NCBI RefSeq assembly: GCF_024713975.1
Contig: NC_091112.1
Span: 12,097,501 to 12,161,500 of the forward strand
Reading direction: 5' to 3'
Origin: Paralichthys olivaceus
Lineage: Eukaryota; Chordata; Actinopteri; Pleuronectiformes; Paralichthyidae
Length of the DNA stretch: 64,000 bases
Shown here: one piece after another, positions 38,501 through 48,468 of the stretch
Numbering within the stretch: position 1 is the first letter of the stretch
Layout of the letters: each line of letters opens with the position of its first letter
The notes under the pieces: generated by a model
Seen by the model: the letters and a program-made list of their open reading frames with translations, nothing else
Database searches by the model: none
What the model was told of the DNA's origin: nothing
Translations under genes and position numbers: made by a program

Positions 38501-38920
38501 TAATAATAAACTTTTATTATGTAGCACTTTTCTTAATATTACAAAGTTATTGTCATTTACTCAGGAGAAAAAAAATAGAAAATTAAACTTAAAAAATTAA
38601 AGTAATGTTTGACCATTACTACACAAGTCTTATTCATTCAACAGATGCACAACAGTCAGGTAAATGCCTTATTATGTATTTTTTTCATTGTAGTGTTTAA
38701 AATGAAATATTTAATCACGTGAGTGCAGTATAACATTCATACTTTTCATGCAGTATTGCAAGTGCACACAATTCTCTAATTGCAGAATTAATGTAATTCT
38801 GACCATCTAAACGTGGCTCCCTGGCCTCCTTGACACATTACATCCTGCTGATATTATTATTATTATATGGATCATTTTCACACATTAACGTGATGATGTC
38901 ACCTTCGTCAGTCGCTCCAT
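16027..38920 (-). CDS. dnah3: Dynein axonemal heavy chain 3, complete gene, 62 exons
   Basis: ATP-driven microtubule motor of the ciliary/flagellar inner dynein arms. I read 62 exons on the minus strand; their lengths sum to 12,090 nt, exactly 4,030 codons including stop (4,029 aa; human DNAH3 is about 4,116 as I recall). P-loops in order: AAA1 GPAGTGKT (residue about 1343), AAA2 GEPLGGKT (1625), AAA3 GPTGTGKS (1986), AAA4 GIGGSGRQS (2346). Then follow the coiled-coil stalk with microtubule-binding domain, AAA5, AAA6 and the C-terminus ending CLCQLDD. The tail segment [19 protein letters not shown] followed by APVPW fits DNAH3 and not DNAH7 or DNAH12. No frame break was found. All introns are GT-AG except one GC-AG (37355-37449). 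Exon 1 (18 nt) is the least certain; exon 2 also begins with ATG (38262) and could be the start. Confidence 0.93.
23982..29532 (-). CDS. dnah3: dnah3 exons 28-46: AAA1, AAA2 and AAA3 modules
   Basis: Exons, 5' to 3': 29334-29532, 29132-29240, 28916-29029, 27913-28089, 27711-27802, 27381-27600, 27136-27270, 26917-27028, 26519-26760, 26267-26367, 26079-26184, 25839-25968, 25507-25743, 25311-25414, 24943-25237, 24659-24838, 24454-24577, 24210-24366, 23982-24125. AAA1 is the main hydrolysis site: Walker A GPAGTGKT in 29132-29240, Walker [11 protein letters not shown] in 28916-29029, sensor text TMNPGYAGR in 27913-28089. AAA2 has GEPLGGKT and [18 protein letters not shown]3 has GPTGTGKS and the DDLNMPAKE motif split between 24943-25237 and 24659-24838. 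All key residues are intact, so the protein should be an active motor. Confidence 0.92.
29617..38920 (-). CDS. dnah3: dnah3 exons 1-27: N-terminal tail and linker
   Basis: Exons, 5' to 3': 38903-38920, 38161-38262, 37858-38065, 37662-37704, 37450-37576, 37162-37354, 36849-37044, 36396-36521, 35400-35595, 35124-35300, 34885-35015, 34681-34786, 34400-34578, 34113-34297, 33801-33924, 33411-33564, 33063-33207, 32713-32924, 32473-32564, 32229-32343, 31938-32054, 31151-31330, 30924-31060, 30336-30537, 30097-30189, 29854-29964, 29617-29731. They encode residues 1 to about 1261: a variable basic N-terminus, the stem, and the linker with [29 protein letters not shown] and [11 protein letters not shown]. 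The 43-nt exon 4 was fixed by phase only. The donor of exon 18 (GTCGAG) is weak but required by the frame and by the HWEE/ISSIVG homology. Confidence 0.85.
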
Positions 38921-38995
38921 GTTGCTCAGCTTTTCAGCAGTAAGATCGATCAAATCGTGTCCGCGGTAACTCGTAGGGGCACTTCCGGTGTCAAC
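38921..38995 (-). promoter_or_regulatory. dnah3: dnah3 proximal promoter with X-box-like and ETS-like sites
   Basis: At 38957-38970 the plus strand reads GTGTCC-GC-GGTAAC, an RFX X-box-like inverted repeat (consensus GTNRCC, 0-3 nt, RGYAAC) with one mismatch. At 38981-38989 ACTTCCGGT is the reverse complement of an ACCGGAAGT ETS site. Both lie within 70 nt of the proposed start codon. RFX factors drive ciliary genes, which suits an axonemal dynein. Transcription start not proven. Confidence 0.5.
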
Positions 38996-39016
38996 GTAAC
39001 CTGCCACAGTCTATGG

Positions 39017-39093
39017 TGTAAAGGCAGCTGTCTCTGATGTCACAGTGTTTAGGGGCAGCTGCCTTTGTTCTCACACTGTTTAAAGGCAGCCTG
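39017..39093. repeat. Degenerate ~30-bp tandem repeat
   Basis: Three units begin TGTAAAGGCAGCTG (39017), TGTTTAGGGGCAGCTG (39046) and TGTTTAAAGGCAGC (39077); the first two also share a TCACA-containing end. The third is truncated. The array lies about 100 bp upstream of dnah3. Confidence 0.6.
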
Positions 39094-39589
39094 AAAAATG
39101 ATAACAGATAGACATTCAAAATGTGTAAATATTTGCCTTTGATTTTTGATTTTTTTTTTGTATGTGTAATTTGTGCAAATGCAGATCATAATAAAAAACT
39201 AAATTAAATTATAGCATTGTCTTTGTTAATCCCATATTGTGTCAGTGATGGTAAATATTAATAATAGAACCTTAAAAAGCGCTACAGAGCTGCAATACCA
39301 GACACAAACAGCAGGTTTAGGACTGGATTAAAGTAAGTTCAATATTAAGAAATCTTTAAAGGCATGAACATTCATCAGCCAATGATACATTCATAACAGC
39401 TTCACACCATCAGCATTTCAGACACAGGAGTGAATGCATAGCACATTTGAGTCTTTTGTATGTAATTTATTGAAAATAAAGCAGTGTTCCAGTTTCAGTC
39501 ATTAAGCATGTTCCATCGACATCACTGCCAAGTCCTACCACATTCGTGTGTACCAGATTGTTGTACATTGTTTTAACAGGAGCCCAACT

Positions 39590-39637
39590 CTCTCTCTCCA
39601 TATATATATATATTATATATATATAATATATATACAA
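39590..39637. repeat. (TA)n-rich palindromic tract
   Basis: TATATATATATATTATATAT and following text form an AT-only self-complementary tract, typical of a simple-sequence repeat. Confidence 0.75.
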
Positions 39638-39850
39638 ATGATGCCTGGCTAAAGGTCATTCCACAGAAAGACACAGTCAGTTTGAAGTTTGAAGTTGTGC
39701 TGACTCCACTCGTTGCTAAGCGGCGTTAGCTTAAATGTCTTCAGTCAAAGTTTCCGTGTAGAAGCTGCAGAGTGAGTGAGTATTACCGTGTTAACTGGAC
39801 ATTTACAGAACTAGTGTGAACACAGTCAGCTTAGTTTGCGCTCTTCATAC

Positions 39851-39883
39851 CTGTGGCCATCGCTCTGACCGAGAGGGAACCAT
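39851..39883 (-). other. Possible alternative first exon, minus strand
   Basis: On the minus strand an ATG at 39883 opens an 11-codon stretch ending in CCACAG before donor GTATGAAG, in phase 0. Phase 0 would join cleanly to dnah3 exon 2 (ATG at 38262). The stretch is CpG-rich compared with its flanks. No homology supports it, so it may be a non-coding leader or chance. Confidence 0.22.
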
Positions 39884-40754
39884 CACGTTGCCGTTCACAC
39901 GCTGTTGTCAGGGCTCGCCACTGCCTCGTCGCTAGGGCGGACTGTTTTATCAGAGAGATGCTGTGGTGGGCGGGGCCCTGGGCGTCACTCCCGTACAGGT
40001 CACACATCCCCTCTGTGAAATACTCTCACAACTACATAGAACTACCATTATACTGTGATACTAGTACACTGGGTTGAATGAGAGTAGTTCCTTTACATGT
40101 CGGTGTGGGGGCAGAGCGGTGGGTGGAGTGGATCTGCTGTGTTGAGTGTTTACCTGAGAACAGTGTTCTGCCCTCCGCTGGCAGACAGGCTCTCTGCAGC
40201 TCCCTCACGATGGTTCGATATCACATAAATAGAAAAGTGGATGCAATGTGAAATTGCACAAAATTTCAAATATTCTATGCTCAAAATATTTCCTAGCGTG
40301 GATGGTTTAAGTTCTCATGCGTTTTGCACAAATAAAATACATAAATAGATAAATGAAGTGGGTGAGTGATTTATTTTTTTCTTACAAGTGGATTTATTAA
40401 CATTATGTCCAAGCCTGGCATGAGAGAAGGAGGCAACTGGAAAGAACGATGATGTTAACATCATTAAGGGTCACTGTGCTCTCACAAGAATGTACATTTA
40501 AATCCTAATCAAACCAAATCTGTGCACTCAATGTCCATGAGCTTTTAAATGATGAATAACGACAGATAAGTGCCCAAGAGAAAGGACTGTGGTCTGATTG
40601 AAATGTCCCCCAGGAATATGAAATGCCCTGCAGAAACTATGGAAGTAAATTCTTAGCATGACAGTTTTACTGCTATATCTCCGTGTAATTATACACAGTG
40701 ATTAGATCAGAACTTACCTGCAAAGTTAGATAAAACTTTAAATCATATATCTAG

Positions 40755-40892
40755 CATTTGATTGGACGGATTAGTCACGCGGTGTGGGCGTGGTCTCGAT
40801 CGACGTGAGGTAGTTGTTGTCGGGCAGAAGAAGCGCCGCGCCATTCCCTTCCACCTTGATCGGCTAATTTATTCGTTTTAAAGATTTTAGAA
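40755..40892 (+). promoter_or_regulatory. dazl: dazl promoter and 5'UTR
   Basis: An inverted CCAAT box (ATTGG, 40761-40765), a GC/KLF-type box (GGGCGTGG, 40786-40793) and CpG-rich text precede the start codon. No TATA box is obvious. The exact start of transcription is not visible. Confidence 0.45.
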
Positions 40893-43800
40893 ATGGTAAG
40901 TTCCAGCCAGCGTGTCGCGTGTACATCGATGTGTTGTTACGCTGCCCGTCACGGAGTCACTTTGCTTGGCTGAAAGAATTCGCCGACTTGTCAATCAACA
41001 CGTTAATTGCTGTGTCGGTTTTAGCTAACTTCGCCCTTAGCCACCAACTGAAAAAGGCGCACTAGCTGCTAGCCTAACGTTAGCCGGGGTGAGGCGGTTA
41101 TGCTACATCAAAGTTAGGCAACAACTTTGATGTCAACTTGTTGCCGCAGTTTACCGCCAACTTTTTTGTCGATGCTATTTTCGTTACTTTGCAGCAGCAT
41201 CTTTTCAGATCTGAGCTAGCTTTCCAAAAGCTAACTTTTTGCAGAATTGTTATGTCTGAAGATGTGCATTACGAGGAAGTAAAGGGAGCTCTTATAGATG
41301 TAAAGTTGATTTAATCCTATTCTTATTTTAATGGTTAGCCTGATCAGCACATGGAGATGTTAGCACCAGATTCATAAAATGCACAAGTCCAAGTTCATTC
41401 TCATGAGGTTGTTTAGCATTGCATCGGATCCTGAGAATTAATTGTGATTGATCAGTGATAGATCAGTGATAGATCAGTGATAGATGAGAGTAGAAAAGTG
41501 TGAACTTGCAGACTCTGTTTTACTTTCTTCATGTGACTCAAGAATTAAAATTGTATTGGATGTTAGGACGTGTACAAGCCCAGGGGCAGACGCCAAACTT
41601 CATCCTCCTCGAAGTTGTCCAATGGATACGTCCTGCCTGAGGGAAGACTGACTCCCAACGCACTGTTTGTCGGTGGGATAGACTTAAAGGTAAAAGTCTG
41701 ACCTATTTAGTTAACACTTACACTGCTTCTTTATGTTGAGTATTTATCGCACACAAAATTGGGCCCAGATGTGTGAAATAAGATTTGATAGACTTCAAAT
41801 TTCTGCTAGACTTCATTTAAATACTCACTTCACAAGTTTCCAGGCCATAGCTGACCCTACCTGCCTGTTTAGAAATACATACATTTAAAAGATGGATTAG
41901 TTTAGACTTTTAATGATTACTCACTAGAAATATTAGAAGGTGGGGGGTTGCACTGGTTGTGCCCACATGCTGCTAACTTAACCCACTAGCATTAACCGAG
42001 TGCTTTTAAGTATTTATCAGGTTCAAATACTGTACTTTCCTTCATGCTTGCTGCCCACACATTTAAAATTTATTCATTTCAAAGTTTTATACTACTTAAT
42101 ATCAAAGTTTCAATGTAATTGCATAGCGACACATTATAATATGTACACAAATTGGTCTCTGGGGTAATGAATAAAAGTTGAAAACCACTGTTTTGTTGTT
42201 TCTTGAACTGTACATAGAGACATTGCACAAGTGCAGGGCTTTGCTTTTCTTCTACACTTAATAATGGAGTGATTGTGATCAAGTCAGCTAATAAAATACA
42301 ACCTTCACTTCAACTCCTTTTAACCTTCAGGTGGAGGAAAATGAAATACGCGACTTCTTTGCAAAATATGGCGTAGTCAAGGAAGTGAAAATTATCACAT
42401 ACCGTGGAGGAATCTGCAAAGGGTGAGTTTTACTGTGTAGAGATGTTCAGGTGAGGTTGCAAACTTTTGCCTTCGTTAAAATACTGATTTTGAGTTCATC
42501 TTAAACATTAAAGCAAATCTTTTAAACATAAGTAACATATCTGATTTATCTGCAATTGATTAATTTGACCTGAAGTTATTATTTAGAGTTTAGAATTTCC
42601 TTGTTATAGTGCTCATGTATGTGTTTGTTAATGTATCTGCAAGTGTATATGTGTAAACCTTTAGGTTATCTATAAATGAATTTGTGAATATTTTTTAACT
42701 TGTCCTGAGCTCTATTTCCATATTTAATAGAATATTATTGTTATTTTGTGTGTCCTTAGTTATGGCTTTGTGTACTTCAATGAGGAGGTCAACATTCCAT
42801 CAATCATTGAGGTGAGTAGACATCCTTCTCTGAAATTCCCAACCTATTATTTTTTAGAGAGTAACGATTTTCCTGTTCATATTTTCTTTTCGTTAGGAAC
42901 ACATCAGTTTTAAGGGCCGGAAACTCAAGCTGGGCCCCGCAATCATGAAAGAAAGGAGTTTGCGTACGTTAATGTCATTTGGAACTTCATTTGAATGTTC
43001 GGTTCCCAGTGAAAATAAATATGTTTCCACTAAATACACATTTTATTTTTCTTCTTCTCCCATCCAGGGTCCATGCCATCCTGGTCTGGCGCAGCTCATT
43101 GGACGAGCCCCACCCAGTACTTCTACTGTGCTTGCTGCTCACCTGTAGGAGGTGGTGTGGCACAACCTTCACCCATCCTCAACGGAGGCAGCCCCTACCC
43201 TCCGGTAAAACACACACACACATATATATACTAGCTATCAAGACTTTTGGAACACTGTCTGCTACATAAACATCTCTGTTATGTGATTGAATGTGTTTTC
43301 ACTTTTGCAGCCATACTCCTATTCCAACTTCGGAGGAGGTGTGATGGTCCCACAGATGCCAGTGAACTACCCACAGAATGTCTTTGCCTACCCGGTACAT
43401 GCACTCACACCCATGCATTTATTTAACAGCATCCTACGTAGGGTCTACCAGACACTGCACATATGTTACTACATATGAAACAAAGGCCTCAGCCTGGTTT
43501 ACTGCCTACCACCTGTAGGCCCGCCTACTCCAGACTACACACACACACACCCCCCAACATCCCTCTGTTTACCTGTCCGGGGTTCCCTGTTGCCCTCTGT
43601 TTGACCACTGGTCCTTCTCCCGCACACGCAGTACACTCCATCTCAATGGACGGCGGACCAGAGGACACAGCCTGTCAATCAGGTGACTCTATATTTACTG
43701 GGAATAAGAGTAGATGTCAGTGTAATTAAGTTTCAAAGCAGCTCAGATCACTTGTCATGTGAGAACCTCACATGACAAGGCCGTTGGCCTGAAAACACTG

Positions 43801-44645
43801 CATGCACCTGAGAGAATTTCAAAATCCACTTGATCAGGTTAAATTAATAATGTTGTATTAATCAATTGGTGAGTATCTTATTAAATTAAAGACTCCTAGG
43901 ATGGTCACTGTTTCACCTAATACTTGTTTTTGGATTTTTCAGTAGTATTTGAAGGAAGAGTTCACAAACTGCAGTGTTTGATAATCCCACTAGATGGTGC
44001 TATCTGGCCAGTTTTTTTGGCTAGCTTTTAAAGTGGGAGGTGGGCCTCCCTAGAAGAGCTCCAAACTGTTTCTGGGGAGGCTCAATGAATGGAAGTGAAA
44101 AGTATTGCATTAATTAGTAAGAGGAGATCACATAGATTAAACTAAATGTATGTGATTTGGTTAAAGAGATAGTTCAACATACAATAGCAGATTTGATCTT
44201 TTTCTAATTTTCTGTGAGTCACAATCTAATAAATGCCTGAGAACAGATCTTTTCTTAACATGGCAAATCACTCAATTATTTAGTGTCAATTGGATTCAAT
44301 ATCTTAAGCATTGTCACATAGGCATCTATAAATTAAGCAAAAGTAAATGAGTAAACCAAGGTAAGGGTGAGGCTGCACCTTTTTCCAAGAAGGTCCATGC
44401 TTTCTTTATCTAAAAGTCAAAAATTAAAGTTCACTATCTAAAAGTATAAACTACATGATTCAACAGTGAATTCCTTTATTTCATCTGATGTACAGGACAA
44501 TTAGTGGCACTTGCTATGTTTTTGGGAGCTTGTGTTATTGCAGCTTCTCTTTAAGGTTTCTGTTATGAAGCTCATTTTGTGATTTTACTCCCTTTTCTAG
44601 AGCTTTGTGGACTGTGGAGTCCAGACTATGTTGACTGTGCTGTAG
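40893..44645 (+). CDS. dazl: Deleted in azoospermia-like, complete CDS, 9 coding exons
   Basis: Germ-cell RNA-binding protein that binds 3'UTRs (GUU-type sites) and promotes translation in the cytoplasm. Coding exons: 40893-40895 (ATG only), 41567-41689, 42331-42422, 42760-42811, 42897-42963, 43068-43204, 43311-43394, 43632-43682, 44601-44645; total 654 nt, 217 aa, all GT-AG. The RRM (residues about 32-115) has RNP2 LFVGGI and RNP1 KGYGFVYF, followed by ISFKGRKLKLGPAIMKERS. One DAZ repeat (about residues 165-190) contains VNYPQNVFAYPYTPSQW. The C-terminus VDCGVQTMLTVL is that of vertebrate Dazl. Zebrafish Dazl is 229 aa as I recall, so the length fits. It is transcribed divergently from dnah3. 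Confidence 0.96.
41450..41482. repeat. 11-bp tandem repeat, three copies
   Basis: GATCAGTGATA occurs three times without interruption in dazl intron 1, followed by GATGAG as the start of a decayed fourth unit. Confidence 0.85.
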
Positions 44646-46365
44646 TCTACAGATTCAGAGCCTACTGCCAGGTAAAACCCCAGCCAAACAAACAAAAGTG
44701 CTATCCTGCGAGGGATGCAGTAGCTATTGGTGTGTCAATGGAGGCGTCATCCCTTTATGGTGTAGTATTTAGATGTGGGGGCACTGCATATTGTTAGTTT
44801 CCATTTCACCTGGCAGTCAATGCCACTTTGCTCCTTCATCTATGTTGTTTTGCAGTCATGTCTAGCATTAATTAATCAATTTGTCTTCTTGTATCTACTG
44901 ATAGATTAATACTGATTGTAGGAGGGAACGACCATGTGTATGCAACATGGTTATTTGTGTTTTGCTCCCTTTCTACAGGCTACAGTGCTGACAGGATGGA
45001 CAGACAGACATGTTGATGTTCCGAACACCCAGGAGCATCTCCCCAGACCGATTTTCAATATGCCTTCCTTTCACCTCAATTTCTGAGACCCATTTTAGCA
45101 CCAGACTGGGAACTCCCCACTTTAATGTACGCGTTTGATCACAGTCACTTTAACCACAATTGGTAAGGTTTTACCTGTGATCGGCGGCTTTTAATCCACT
45201 TGGATCACAGTAACAATTGCACAGGAAGAGCAAAACACCCTCACTGGACCAGCTAATATATGGGCTCAAGTTTGTCACTCTTTTTTGTGTTTTCTTTTTG
45301 TTATTTATCCCCAAACAAAAGGTACAAAAGACTTTTAAGTTCACAAATTGTGCCTATTTATATTTTATGTTGTATTTACTTTTTGCATTTTTTTGGTTTA
45401 TTTATTTAAGCACCTGCAGTGGCTCGCAATCTAGTTGTTTGAGCATTGGAGTATGCTTCTATAACTCAATTTCAGGCCAATTGCTTCTCTGCATTCAAAT
45501 TTCAATTAACTTGTCTAATATGGCATAACAGCACTTGGCCATTCCAATTAATTTGTCATTCATTTCAAGCACTCATGTTATCGTTATTTTCTGGGGGGCT
45601 GTTTTTATTCCATTGGGTGTCAGTCGAGGTGGTAAATGAAGGATGCCTGATCATTATTACTGAACCAAACTTTCCAGGGTTAGTTTCACAGAGCATGGCA
45701 CACTGATCATCCTTTGTGACACATTTCAAACCATCTCCCACCCTGTGACCACACCCCATCCAACTTTACCAGGGGTTCACACTCAAAGACAATCACGGCA
45801 TCAGTTTACAATTCCCATCACTTCATCAATCAACTTTTATAATGGGGGGGAGAAACGTGAAAAGCAGTTTTAATCCACTTTGAAAACAACTGTCACTATT
45901 TACATTAAGGTGATTTATTTCATCTGTTTGGGGCAAAACAGTCACAGTACAATGTTCACTTTATACTGAGGGAGATTCATAATAACATTTCTGGTTTTAA
46001 TCCAGTCGCTGGTGATCTTACATAAATAATTTTACTGACATTGCAAGTGCGATCAATACTTGTTTTTTTTTTTTTTAATTCTTATTCATTATATGCACTT
46101 GGTATGTTTTAGATTTCATTTCAGGAGCAGCTTTGTTTGGTTGGAGATTCACATTTGGTGTTTGGTACACATCACCTGTTATCCTTTTAGATGGGCGTTG
46201 GCCTCAGGATCTCCTGTTTAGACATCTGGATTGAGTTATATTGTTTTGTTCAGAGAGCCTGGGCACCTCGTATGTTTGGGTAGTTAGTGTTATTTGTTAA
46301 TGTTCATATTTGTGCAGGTTTGAATTTGTCTGAAAAAAAATAAAGTTGAAATGTTCTCATGTAAG
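44646..46365 (+). other. dazl: dazl 3'UTR with one intron
   Basis: After the stop the exon runs 26 nt to a consensus donor (TGCCAG then GTAAAA, end 44671). A strong acceptor TTTCTACAG ends at 44978, so the rest of the 3'UTR is inferred to be 44979 to about 46365. AATAAA at 46339-46344 is the likely polyadenylation signal. Two GCACTT hexamers (45531, 46095) could match the miR-430 seed. Confidence 0.7.
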
Positions 46366-47039
46366 CCTATGGAGGTCTTACTGGTTGCTGTTTTTTTCGC
46401 ACCATTTTGAATACTGGCTATGTGTTTTTTTGGGGGGGGGAATATTTATTAAATGTTTTTTTACTTGATACTTAGAGTTGGCAGGTGATGATGCCGGAGT
46501 GTGGAGCATTCTGTCTGCTGCTGCCACCCCCCTCCATCCTCCATGAGCTGGCTGCTGGGTTTCAGTCAGGGTTGGATTGTCTTGTCTTCCCCTGGCAACA
46601 AGCCCCATCATCTCTTGGTCGTTTTGTTTTTGTCACAGTCTGGTGCTGTGACTGGGGTCCCCTGGGGTGTCCTGTCCAGGCCATGGCCACCCACCAGCCC
46701 CACCCACCTACCACCCAGTCAGACGTTTCTGAATTATGGATAAGTCTGGATAGCTACTTATGAAATATGAATTTTCCAGAGGAGACCTGAAAAACAAATG
46801 CCTCTAACCCTAATAAGATGGATGGAGGATACTTTAAACTTCCCACTGTGACCACTGGAGCAAACACATCAGGGAGCAGTTGAAGAAGCACATGCCCATG
46901 GTAATTTTTTTTTTTACTTATCCTCCTTCCTGGCAGCATTTTCAGTGATTCCTGATAATTTTACAGTAATCTGGTTATTTTTTTATTCTAAAATGATTCA
47001 TATTGTTTTTCCAAAGTGTTTAGGAGGATCCAGCCTGGC
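46366..47039 (+). other. Intergenic between dazl and rftn1
   Basis: Contains T- and G-rich runs (46380-46470) and a C-rich stretch (46520-46720) with short chance open frames. No gene or recognised repeat seen. The right end should include the rftn1 promoter. Confidence 0.5.
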
Positions 47040-47362
47040 GGGGGAGGAGAGAGGCTGTGAGTAAAGCCGTCCTCTCTCTCCCCTGCACACGCAACACAAG
47101 CTGCTGACAGACGAGGAGAGAGGTGCACGCAGTCTCATGAGCAGCAGTCACTCAGTGATAGTTTCTAAATGGAGCTTTCGTGTTTTCTTCCCATTGGATC
47201 ACAGTATCAAGAGCTGCTGTGCGTCTTCCTGAAGCTGTGAAAGGGACAGAGAGAGCGTGAAGACATTAGGGAGGAGAGGAGGGACATACAGAAGACTGAC
47301 TGAAGTGTGAGGGAGCTCTTGGTCCTGCACACACTTCACGCAGACTGGGAACAATTTCCTTG
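47040..47362 (+). other. rftn1: Probable rftn1 non-coding first exon (5'UTR)
   Basis: The stretch is GA-rich, lacks a sustained open frame, and ends ACAATTTCCTTG before the strong donor GTGAGT at 47363. Position upstream of the coding exon on the same strand and the splice site support a 5'UTR exon. The left boundary is a guess. Confidence 0.45.
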
Positions 47363-47546
47363 GTGAGTTAAACTCCTGATTATTCACTGTATGAGAAATG
47401 AAGAAAAAGCATGTCTACTTTGCAGAACTCAGTCTGAGACGGACTGAAACACAAGTGACCAGAACTAGTTTTAATATTTTCTCATTGTGAAATAGATTTG
47501 TATTGATTCAAAACTTTTTTTGCAGTCATAGATAAGTCTGAGGAAA

Positions 47547-48113
47547 CAGTAGCGGATCAAGGATTTTTCTAAATGGGGCCATCAAGGGGCCCGGACTTTA
47601 CACAGAGTAGGACTGTCACTTTTTATTCGAAATTTAAACATTCATACGAATGTGGGCGGAAACTCAAACTGTAATGATCTATTTGATTTAAAAATATACA
47701 GCCTTACAGCGCATCAGACCATCTGAAGCCGGTTGCTTTGTGATTCAGTTTATTTAAATATATTAAACTGAATTTTGTGTTGTGTAAAACTTAATTTATG
47801 GAAAAAGTGACAGCCCTAACTCAGAGGGGCCAACTAACACAATTCCTGATTCAGTTAGGTGCACATCTACATCACTCCTTGTTTACTGTTAGTTCTACAG
47901 CTTTCAAACAAAGCTACTTATCATTGAATATATTTTCAAAATTGTTTCCTGTTTAAGCAAATTTTGTGCTTCAAAAAACTTAGAAAAAGTCATATTTATT
48001 TATAGTAAGTGACTTGTTTATTTTGAAATAACTATTGACAGGCACTTTAGGGATCAATCAGATTTCAGCTGGGCCAAGTGCCCCCCTTGGCTCTGACCTT
48101 GGATCCGCCCCTG
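47547..48113. mobile_element. hAT-type non-autonomous element (outer MITE)
   Basis: The left end CAGTAGCGGATCAAGG and the reverse complement of the right end CAGGGGCGGATCCAAGG are terminal inverted repeats matching at 10 of the first 12 positions. The flanking 8-mers TGAGGAAA and TGTGGAAC agree at 6 of 8, as expected for an old hAT target duplication. It has no transposase coding frame. Confidence 0.58.
47608..47818. mobile_element. hAT-type MITE nested inside the outer element
   Basis: Left end TAGGACTGTCACTTTTTA and reverse-complemented right end TAGGGCTGTCACTTTTTC form inverted repeats differing at only two positions. Flanking 8-mers ACACAGAG and ACTCAGAG match at 7 of 8. Size is 211 bp with no coding capacity. 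It interrupts the 47547-48113 element, so it inserted later. Confidence 0.68.
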
Positions 48114-48325
48114 TGTGGAACTCTTTCCCAATAAAACACCCTGTGACAGAGAGAAATCCTTTTTGCTTTTTAGACTCTCCGCTCATTTGATATGTGTGAT
48201 GTTGTGTATCATTTATTTCTTTATTCATGGAGGAACGGAATGAATAAGCCCTCTCTGCTCACTGTCATTGTGTTGAAGTGAAATCAAGATATGCGTGACT
48301 GGGTAAATGTGCAGAGCGTAGATGG

Positions 48326-48468
<143 letters not shown>

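Larger units (their letters stand above)
38996..40750. other. Divergent intergenic region between dnah3 and dazl
   Basis: Apart from the tandem repeat, the TA tract and the possible exon listed separately, I see no gene. The two neighbours point away from each other, with start codons about 1.97 kb apart. Confidence 0.6.

Noticed and set aside
16027..38920. Assignment of the dynein to DNAH7 or DNAH12
   Set aside because: The motor core is similar in all three, but the N-terminal stem ([11 protein letters not shown] and [17 protein letters not shown]) follows DNAH3 as I recall it.
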